Shown one piece after another: positions 1 through 3,510 of a DNA stretch of 5,258 nt (its first letter is position 1; each line of letters begins with the position of its first letter). Source of the DNA: Gemmatimonadaceae bacterium (GTDB taxonomy: Bacteria; Gemmatimonadota; Gemmatimonadetes; Gemmatimonadales; Gemmatimonadaceae); NCBI GenBank assembly GCA_017881545.1, contig JADGQU010000210.1, forward strand, positions 1 through 5,258, in the 5' to 3' direction. The position numbers and the translations under genes were made by a program. The notes below the pieces were generated by a model. That model was not told the DNA's origin. It saw only the letters and a program-made list of their open reading frames with translations, and searched no databases.

Positions 1-230
1 TTGCCCAGCACGACAGCGGTCACCTCTTCGACCGATTGTGCTTCCGAGAGTGCGGTGACGACATCGAGGAGCCTTGTAGCACGCGTGGCGACGCGCCGAA
101 TTTCTTCGTTGAGTCGCTCGAGCTCCGCCGCATGGGATTCCGCGACGAATCCTTGTGGCTGACGCTCACCTTCGTCGCGTCGGGGCATCGCTGGCCTCTC
201 GCTCTGGCTCGTCGTGTTGGGCGTTTCCAT
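1..230 (-). CDS. N-terminus of probable GAF-domain sensor/signalling protein (partial, runs off left edge)
   Basis: The frame is open from an ATG at 230 to the window edge, giving 76 residues with no stop. Residues 1-30 are polar and probably disordered. Residues 34-60 are a charged, amphipathic helix (AAELERLNEEIRRVATRATR) that looks like a short coiled coil. It leads into LLDVVTALSEAQSVEEVTAV, the characteristic helix that precedes a GAF domain in bacterial sensor histidine kinases, diguanylate cyclases and PP2C-type phosphatases. The GAF core and any output domain lie outside the window, so the output activity cannot be named. The start is chosen because its ATG overlaps the upstream TAA stop by one base (TAATG on the minus strand). 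No Shine-Dalgarno is visible before it, which suggests translation by coupling or re-initiation after the NTF2-like gene. An internal Met at residue 15 is the alternative start. The reading frame is well supported; the GAF assignment is inference from the short pre-domain motif. Confidence 0.62.
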   Translation of the reverse strand, partial: METPNTTSQSERPAMPRRDEGERQPQGFVAESHAAELERLNEEIRRVATRATRLLDVVTALSEAQSVEEVTAVVLG

Positions 231-697
231 TAGTCGGATGATAACGGCGGGTTTGTCTCGACGCGATCCAATCCCGCCAGGCAACGGCGGTATTCTGGGA
301 TCTCGTTGTGTGCCACTCCCGTGATGCGAAAAATGTCGGTGTGTCTGGCAAGAGTGTACATCGCGTCGAACTCGTACAGAGGCCGGGCAGCTTTGTCGCT
401 GAGTGCCCAGCGCACCCGCGCCTGAACCAGGCGGGGGGAGAGCGCGTCGGTGCCGAGGGCAGTCGCCTCGATGGAGCCCACGCCGATTGCCCGATACCTC
501 TCGAGCATGCGGTCAATCGCCTTCCGCCACTCGACCGCGCTCTCGACATGGACTCTCACGTCCTTGCCGGTGTCGCTCGCGACGTGCACCACCTCCGCGA
601 AATGCTTGGCGATTGCCGGCGCATCCTGGCGAATGAACGCGGTGCAGTACGACGTGAAAAACGCGCGGACGTCAGCCGTAATCTTGCTCGATCGCAC
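230..697 (-). CDS. NTF2-like / SnoaL-like (DUF4440-type) protein
   Basis: A 155-residue protein with the size and layout of the NTF2-like superfamily, a cone-shaped alpha+beta fold. The N-terminal helix (residues 5-23, VRAFFTSYCTAFIRQD) is followed by the 'one polypeptide per pocket' segment, where residues 25-40 (DAPAIAKHFAEVVHVA) match the usual D-x-x-x-[IL]-x-x-x-[FY] pattern of SnoaL/DUF4440 proteins. A helix at 52-70 comes next, then alternating strands that include RLVQARVRWALSD and YEFDAMYTLARHTDIFRITGVAHNE, matching the C-terminal sheet with its 'W.I....' strand. No signal peptide or membrane segment is present, so it is probably cytoplasmic. The family covers small-molecule binding, isomerases and polyketide cyclases; no catalytic residues can be assigned here. 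The start is GTG at 697, with GGAGGG just upstream (minus strand, about 701-706) at short spacing; no ATG lies in frame near the N-terminus. It is co-transcribed with, and overlaps by one base, the sensor-like gene at 1-230, so it may serve that sensor, but this is inference. Confidence 0.8.
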   Translation of the reverse strand: MRSSKITADVRAFFTSYCTAFIRQDAPAIAKHFAEVVHVASDTGKDVRVHVESAVEWRKAIDRMLERYRAIGVGSIEATALGTDALSPRLVQARVRWALSDKAARPLYEFDAMYTLARHTDIFRITGVAHNEIPEYRRCLAGLDRVETNPPLSSD

Positions 698-858
698 TCA
701 CCCTCCATAAACAATTGTCAATTTAGCTCGCCCGTGACGCGGTTGCGGAGGCCCCTGGATCGCTTGAGCGGGGCCAAAAAACGAGTGCCAGCAGATTGCG
801 CCTGACCTCGCAAATTGCGGCAAACAGAGCTCATAAGGCACATTAATTCAGCGGCAGA

Positions 859-872
859 ACTGCCTGAGCAGT
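859..872. repeat. Short perfect inverted repeat upstream of the pilin promoter
   Basis: ACTGC-CTGA-GCAGT is a perfect 5-base inverted repeat with a 4-base spacer, centred about 58 bases upstream of the predicted sigma-54 start. It overlaps a second small dyad, GCAG-AA-CTGC (854-863). Such dyads are typical of sites for dimeric activators, so it could be an enhancer-binding-protein site. It is short enough to be chance, and it lies closer to the promoter than usual for NtrC-family activators. Confidence 0.3.
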
Positions 873-882
873 AAGGGGTTGC
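872..882 (+). repeat. Direct repeat copy 1 (TAAGGGGTTGC) flanking the pilin promoter
   Basis: The exact 11-mer TAAGGGGTTGC occurs here and again at 917-927, start-to-start distance 45 bases. The -24/-12 element at 898-913 sits between the two copies. The copies could be binding sites for a regulator or the trace of a small local duplication. The sequence outside the 11-mer is not conserved between copies, which argues against a large recent duplication. Confidence 0.5.
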
Positions 883-897
883 AGTCATGGTGTTGTC

Positions 898-913
898 TGG
901 CAATCTGCTTGCT
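898..913 (+). promoter_or_regulatory. Predicted sigma-54 (RpoN) -24/-12 promoter of the pilin gene
   Basis: TGGCAATCTGCTTGCT compares with the family consensus TGGCACGNNNNTTGCW. All positions match except the two bases after TGGCA, and the essential GG (899-900) and GC (911-912) are exactly 10 bases apart. The predicted transcription start is near 924, leaving a leader of about 78 bases before the pilin ATG. Sigma-54 control through the PilS/PilR pair is established for pilA in Pseudomonas, Myxococcus and Geobacter, so the location makes biological sense. A weaker sigma-70-like pair overlaps the same bases (TTGTCT at 893-898, 16-base spacer, TATAAG at 915-920) and is the main alternative reading. 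Confidence 0.68.
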
Positions 914-916
914 ATA

Positions 917-927
917 TAAGGGGTTGC
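917..927 (+). repeat. Direct repeat copy 2 (TAAGGGGTTGC), spanning the predicted transcription start
   Basis: Second exact copy of the 11-mer found at 872-882. This one lies directly downstream of the -12 element and covers the predicted start site near 924. A protein bound here would be expected to block initiation, whereas one bound at the upstream copy would not. Confidence 0.5.
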
Positions 928-1001
928 GACACCGCGAAACAGCCTGTGTTTGGAGTGTTGACTGGTGTCTCGCCGTCGCCCAACGATTCAGGAGATTTTC
1001 A
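924..1001 (+). promoter_or_regulatory. Pilin mRNA leader with possible nested hairpin and ribosome binding site
   Basis: In the predicted leader, GACACC (928-933) is complementary to GGTGTC (964-969), and inside that loop AAACA (937-941) is complementary to TGTTT (947-951), giving a nested two-stem structure. The Shine-Dalgarno AGGAG (990-994) lies outside it, 7 bases before the ATG at 1002, so the fold would not hide the ribosome site. It may affect mRNA stability, or be chance; only the ribosome binding site is firmly supported. Confidence 0.4.
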
Positions 1002-1367
1002 ATGATGAATAAAAAGGGATTTACCCTTATCGAGCTTTTGATCGTAGTCGTCATCATCGGCATTCTTGCCGCGATCGCGATTCCGAAGTTTGCAAATACG
1101 AAGGACAAGGCTTATGTCGCGCAGATGAAGTCCGACCTGCGCAACATGGCGACCTACGAAGAGCAGTACGCCGCCGACAACGGTGGCTCATATTTCGGTG
1201 GAACCGCGACGATGGCGGCACCCCTCCAGGGGTTCACGCCGTCGCAGAACGTCACGGTCGTCATCGTGAACGTTGCCGGCCCGCCGCCTTCATGGAGCGG
1301 CACTGCTACGCACTCGCAGTCAGCGAAAGTCTGCACGATGGTCAACGGCGTGATTACCTGCGTGTAA
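1002..1367 (+). CDS. pilA: Type IV major-pilin-like prepilin (PilA-like), class III signal
   Basis: A 121-residue prepilin. Residues 1-6 (MMNKKG) are a short positively charged leader. Prepilin peptidase should cut between Gly6 and Phe7, and Glu11 is the conserved Glu at position +5 of the mature protein. The FTLIELLIVVVIIGILAAIA segment (residues 7-26) and following IP form the classical N-terminal hydrophobic helix that anchors the subunit and packs in the pilus core. The mature protein is about 115 residues, typical of a small pilin. Residues 31-60 continue the amphipathic helix; the remainder is a short globular head. Cys111 and Cys120, one residue from the C-terminus, probably form the C-terminal disulfide loop seen in many pilins. 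The start is the first of two adjacent ATGs, with AGGAG 7 bases upstream; an upstream in-frame extension to 879 is rejected because it would displace the leader and cross the promoter. It stands alone, with its own probable sigma-54 promoter and terminator, so assembly genes must lie elsewhere. A pseudopilin role in type II secretion is the alternative, but the lone strong transcription unit favours a pilus subunit. Confidence 0.9.
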   Translation: MMNKKGFTLIELLIVVVIIGILAAIAIPKFANTKDKAYVAQMKSDLRNMATYEEQYAADNGGSYFGGTATMAAPLQGFTPSQNVTVVIVNVAGPPPSWSGTATHSQSAKVCTMVNGVITCV

Positions 1368-1389
1368 TCAACCTGATCGATAAAGGATG

Positions 1390-1422
1390 AAAAAGGGAGC
1401 GTCGAGAGGCGCTCCCTTTTTT
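1390..1422. terminator. Strong bidirectional rho-independent terminator after the pilin
   Basis: A 12-base perfect stem pairs 1390-1401 (AAAAAGGGAGCG) with 1410-1421 (CGCTCCCTTTTT) around the 8-base loop TCGAGAGG. A T run ends at 1422 on the plus strand, and the A run at the left foot gives the same T run on the minus strand. It therefore serves both the pilin mRNA, whose stop is 22 bases upstream, and the convergent minus-strand gene ending at 1430. Confidence 0.93.
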
Positions 1423-1429
1423 CTCGCCT

Positions 1430-1723
1430 TCAGGAGACTCCAGTTGGACCCGGAAGCCTTGGCGCTGGATGCTCCGATTGCAGTCGCGCGGTAAAGCGCT
1501 GGGATTCCGAGATACGTTCCACCTCGAGTGCGATCGCATCTACCGCCGCTTCGATTCGTTCGAGCCGGCCGTTTATCGCGCCAAGCTCGCGCGGGGGGAC
1601 CGGCTTCGGCTCCAGCCACTTCGTGATCAAGCGCACGATGGGGAAGCCCAGGACAATCGTTACGACTCCAGGCACGACCCATGACAATACTGTCTGAACT
1701 ATGACGTTTGGATCCGGTGGCAT
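1430..1723 (-). CDS. Small membrane-anchored coiled-coil protein of unknown function
   Basis: A 97-residue protein. Residues 7-33 form one hydrophobic membrane helix (VIVQTVLSWVVPGVVTIVLG and the residues after it) followed by the basic/aromatic RLITKW. A Pro-rich linker (39-44) leads to a helix with an unbroken heptad pattern: Leu47, Ile50, Leu54, Ile57, Val61, Ile64, Val68 and Ile71 fall alternately 3 and 4 residues apart. This predicts a parallel coiled-coil dimer or oligomer on the cytoplasmic or periplasmic side of the membrane. The tail (85-97) is Pro-rich and probably unstructured. No catalytic motif is visible, and I do not recognise a named family, though similar short proteins occur as hypotheticals in related genomes. 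The ATG at 1723 has AGGGA about 6 bases upstream. The plus-strand frame over the same bases lacks any protein-like features, and the shared terminator at 1390-1422 supports a minus-strand transcript. Function is unknown. Confidence 0.78.
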   Translation of the reverse strand: MPPDPNVIVQTVLSWVVPGVVTIVLGFPIVRLITKWLEPKPVPPRELGAINGRLERIEAAVDAIALEVERISESQRFTARLQSEHPAPRLPGPTGVS

Positions 1724-1863
1724 TTGAGTCCCTGGTGGTGTACGTGCCCATTCCCCCTACGACAGCAGCAGTCAGGGGTTTCCGGACGTACAACTTTGAC
1801 GGCAAACGAATTGCACCTTTTCCGTCCAGAGCGCAATCTAGCAGTACACCCCGGAGGCTTCAC
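1724..1863. promoter_or_regulatory. Divergent intergenic region between membrane protein and lipoprotein genes
   Basis: This 140-base region must hold the promoters for both flanking genes, which point away from each other. I see no convincing -35/-10 pair on either strand. A TTGACG at 1796-1801 has no good -10 at the right distance. The clear signal is the ribosome site GGAGG at 1853-1857, 6 bases before the GTG at 1864, which fixes the lipoprotein start. Confidence 0.4.
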
Positions 1864-2346
1864 GTGCGACCGATAACGCTTGCCCTCACCCTGTTGGTCC
1901 TTACCAGCGCCTGCGAAAACACGAACGATCCGTTCCTCTTTGGGCAGGGAGGAGGGGGCGGCGCTATCACACAGGCCCAGGCCACGGGTAACTGGTCGTT
2001 CACCGTGACGAAAACGATCGGCACAACCTGCTCTGTCGGAGCGCTCATAGACGGTTCCGTGCTCACTGCGCACCTCGACGTCGGGGCGGACGGAACAGTC
2101 AACAGCTCCACGAGCACCTGGCGGAGCCCCTCCGGGCTCGTATTTCCGCTCAGCGGCTCTGTGACCCTCGGCGACGGGCACACAGATCTGCACTTGAGTG
2201 GCGGGAGCCAAATCGGAGTGGAGTTGATCGGAACGAGTTTCGCCGGTGGTACTTTCACGGGAACGTTGAGCGATCCCGACCCCGGATCGTTTCCGATGTT
2301 TGGCACCGGAGCATGCCAGTACACGACAACTGGCGCCAAAGGCTAA
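1864..2346 (+). CDS. Secreted lipoprotein of unknown function, possibly a small beta-barrel
   Basis: A 160-residue protein. Residues 2-16 are a short lipoprotein signal peptide (RPITLALTLLVLTSA) ending at Cys17. The lipobox is L-T-S-A-C, with Thr at -3, which is acceptable though not the commonest choice, so lipid attachment at Cys17 by Lgt and cleavage by LspA are expected. Residues 18-34 are a linker with a run of five Gly (29-33). The rest is Thr/Ser/Gly-rich with alternating hydrophobic strands, starting GNWSFTVT (42-49), and the pattern suggests an antiparallel beta barrel or sandwich. Gly-x-Trp at the first strand recalls lipocalin-like barrels, but this is weak. Cys56 and Cys151 are the only other cysteines and could form a disulfide linking the first and last strands. 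The start is GTG at 1864 with GGAGG 6 bases upstream; an in-frame ATG at 1708 would put about 52 non-signal residues before the signal peptide. I do not recognise a named family. Confidence 0.82.
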   Translation: MRPITLALTLLVLTSACENTNDPFLFGQGGGGGAITQAQATGNWSFTVTKTIGTTCSVGALIDGSVLTAHLDVGADGTVNSSTSTWRSPSGLVFPLSGSVTLGDGHTDLHLSGGSQIGVELIGTSFAGGTFTGTLSDPDPGSFPMFGTGACQYTTTGAKG

Positions 2347-2394
2347 TCGGCCAAGCGCGGCCGAGCATTCCGAGACGACTCGGCGCATCTTTTT
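2347..2394 (+). terminator. Two tandem small hairpins with a T run after the lipoprotein gene (weak terminator candidate)
   Basis: TCGGCC (2347-2352) pairs with GGCCGA (2359-2364) directly after the stop codon. A second stem, CCGAG (2370-2374) with CTCGG (2379-2383), has an ACGA loop. A run of T follows at 2390-2394, but 6 bases separate it from the stem, so intrinsic termination would be inefficient. The structure may instead protect the lipoprotein mRNA 3' end. No clear promoter for the downstream aminotransferase is seen in the 72-base gap. Confidence 0.35.
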
Positions 2395-2418
2395 CCACGG
2401 AACGAATCCGCCACTGAA

Positions 2419-3288
2419 ATGAATTCGAAAGACATCGTCTATGTAAACGGCGCCTTCGTGCCTCGCGCCGAAGCTCGCATCTCCGTCGAAGACCGAGGCT
2501 TCGTCTTCGGGGACGGGGTGTACGAGGTGCTCCGCGTCATCAATGCGAGGCCTTTCGCCGCTAAGTTCCACAACGATCGTTTGAAGCGAAGCCTCGAGGG
2601 AGTGCGCATCTCGCTCGCGGGCGGTGCTTCGCCGGAGAGCCTCACAGAAATCGCAAACCAGCTGCTTCGGGACAACGGGCTCCTCCAGGGTGAAGCGACC
2701 ATCTACATGCAGGTCACGCGAGGCGTGGCGACGCGCGCTCACAATTTCCCGCCGCCCGATTTGCCGCCGACGATCTACATCTCAGTCGCACGGTTCACGC
2801 CCTATTCCGAGTTCGCCCAGACGGGCGCCCCCGCGATCACGCATCCAGACATTCGGTGGGGTCGCTGCGACCTCAAGACGTTGAATCTTCTGCCCAACGT
2901 GCTCGCGTCCCAGACCGCGAAAGAGAGGGGAGCGTTCGAGGCAATGCTGATTCGGGATGGCGTCGTGACGGAGGGAACGAAGACGAATTTCTTTGGCGTC
3001 GTCGACGGTTCGCTTCGCACGCACCCGTCCGACACTCACATCCTTCCCGGAATCACTCGCTCCGTGCTTCGCGATCTCGCGCGCACAGTGAACATCGATT
3101 TCGACGAGACTCCGATTCGGGCCGAGGAGATTCCCAGGCTGAGCGAGCTCTTTCTCACCGGTACCACGACGGATGTGATGCCGGTCGTGAGGCTCGACGA
3201 CAAGCCGGTAGGGAAGGGCAAGCCGGGCGAGCTTACGAAGAAGTTGCAGCGGGTTCTCGCTGAGAGTCTTGCATCAGGCGGCGACTAG
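2419..3288 (+). CDS. dat: D-amino-acid transaminase (class IV PLP aminotransferase)
   Basis: A 289-residue cytoplasmic PLP enzyme of fold type IV, matching the usual family length of about 280-290. It is expected to move the amino group between D-alanine and 2-oxoglutarate, giving D-glutamate and pyruvate (EC 2.6.1.21), thereby linking D-amino acid pools used for peptidoglycan. Visible motifs, in order: EDRGFVFGDGVYEV (24-37), with Tyr35 at the substrate-carboxylate position; QVTRGVATRAHNFP (98-111), where Arg106 and His108 match the Arg98/His100 carboxylate trap of Bacillus D-transaminase; RWGRCDLKTLNLLPN (146-160), with Lys153 the Schiff-base lysine; VTEGTKTNFF (183-192), with Glu185 contacting the PLP ring nitrogen; ILPGITR (208-214); and LFLTGTTTDVMPV near residues 250-262. 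The Arg-x-His pair favours the D-transaminase over branched-chain transaminase (IlvE) or aminodeoxychorismate lyase (PabC). The ATG at 2419 places VYVNG at the expected N-terminal strand; no good Shine-Dalgarno precedes it. It seems to be transcribed alone or by read-through from the lipoprotein gene. Confidence 0.9.
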   Translation: MNSKDIVYVNGAFVPRAEARISVEDRGFVFGDGVYEVLRVINARPFAAKFHNDRLKRSLEGVRISLAGGASPESLTEIANQLLRDNGLLQGEATIYMQVTRGVATRAHNFPPPDLPPTIYISVARFTPYSEFAQTGAPAITHPDIRWGRCDLKTLNLLPNVLASQTAKERGAFEAMLIRDGVVTEGTKTNFFGVVDGSLRTHPSDTHILPGITRSVLRDLARTVNIDFDETPIRAEEIPRLSELFLTGTTTDVMPVVRLDDKPVGKGKPGELTKKLQRVLAESLASGGD

Positions 3289-3306
3289 AAACGCTCTTGC
3301 GCGCGA

Positions 3307-3335
3307 TTGATTCACATCGGTGCTGTCGCTACCTT
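3307..3335 (+). promoter_or_regulatory. Candidate sigma-70-type promoter for the tRNA pair
   Basis: TTGATT (3307-3312) and TACCTT (3330-3335) are separated by 17 bases and predict a start near 3342, just before the tRNA-Arg 5' end at 3348. The -35 matches 4 of 6 consensus bases; the -10 matches 3 of 6, including the important first T, A and final T. The position and spacing are right for a tRNA promoter, but the hexamers are only moderate. Confidence 0.42.
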
Positions 3336-3347
3336 TCGCGTCGTTAC

Positions 3348-3424
3348 GCGCCAGTAGCTCAGTTGGATAGAGCAACAGCCTTCTAAGCTGTGGGTCGGGG
3401 GTTCGATTCCCTCCTGGCGCGCCA
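3348..3424 (+). tRNA. tRNA-Arg (anticodon TCT), CCA encoded
   Basis: A complete cloverleaf is visible. Acceptor GCGCCAG (3348-3354) pairs with CTGGCGC (3414-3420). The D stem is GCTC/GAGC with loop AGTTGGATA. Anticodon stem ACAGC/GCTGT encloses loop CTTCTAA, with TCT at 3382-3384. The T arm is GGGGG/CCCTC around TTCGATT. The discriminator is G3421, followed by a genome-encoded CCA (3422-3424). It reads AGA, and AGG by wobble. Confidence 0.97.
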
Positions 3425-3435
3425 AGCGACCGCAA

Positions 3436-3508
3436 GCGCCGTTAGCTCAATTGGCAGAGCAAATGACTCTTAATCATTAGGTTGCAGGTTCGATTCCTGC
3501 ACGGCGCA
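3436..3508 (+). tRNA. tRNA-Lys (anticodon CTT), CCA not encoded
   Basis: Acceptor GCGCCGT (3436-3442) pairs with ACGGCGC (3501-3507). The D stem is GCTC/GAGC; anticodon stem AATGA/TCATT encloses loop CTCTTAA, with CTT at 3469-3471. The T arm is GCAGG/CCTGC around TTCGATT. The discriminator is A3508, followed by CT rather than CCA, so the end must be added by nucleotidyltransferase. It reads AAG. It lies 11 bases after tRNA-Arg and is almost certainly processed from the same transcript. Confidence 0.97.
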
Positions 3509-3510
3509 CT

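Larger units (their letters stand above)
698..1001. other. Divergent intergenic region between NTF2-like gene and pilin
   Basis: This 304-base stretch holds no convincing gene. On the minus-strand side, close to the NTF2-like start, there is an AT-rich patch with the palindrome ACAATTGT (711-718) and a TTGACA-like hexamer on the minus strand, but it lies too close to the GTG for a normal -10 to fit. Positions 750-755 (GGCCCC) can pair with 770-775 (GGGGCC), with a further CGCT-TG-AGCG fold inside. It is followed by A residues on the plus strand and preceded by T residues on the minus strand, so it is not a terminator in either direction. The right half holds the pilin promoter region: an inverted repeat, a direct repeat, a -24/-12 element and a leader, each listed separately. 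Confidence 0.7.

Noticed and set aside
750..775. GGCCCC/GGGGCC hairpin as a terminator
   Set aside because: It is followed by A residues on the plus strand and has no T run on the correct side for the minus strand, and it lies upstream of both flanking genes.
308..805. Plus-strand open frame opposite the NTF2-like gene
   Set aside because: No ribosome site and no domain-like composition, while the minus strand encodes a recognisable NTF2-like fold coupled to a downstream gene.
879..1001. N-terminal extension of the pilin to an upstream ATG
   Set aside because: It would put 41 residues before the prepilin leader, cross the predicted promoter, and ignore the AGGAG properly spaced before 1002.
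1708..1863. N-terminal extension of the lipoprotein to the ATG at 1708
   Set aside because: The lipoprotein signal peptide must be at the N-terminus; GTG 1864 has GGAGG at ideal spacing and starts right at the signal peptide.
1699..2742. Long minus-strand open frame (347 codons) opposite the lipoprotein and aminotransferase genes
   Set aside because: Its translation is Arg/Ser/Gly-rich with no recognisable domain, and it lies antisense to two well-supported genes, including a clear aminotransferase. It is a by-product of high GC content.
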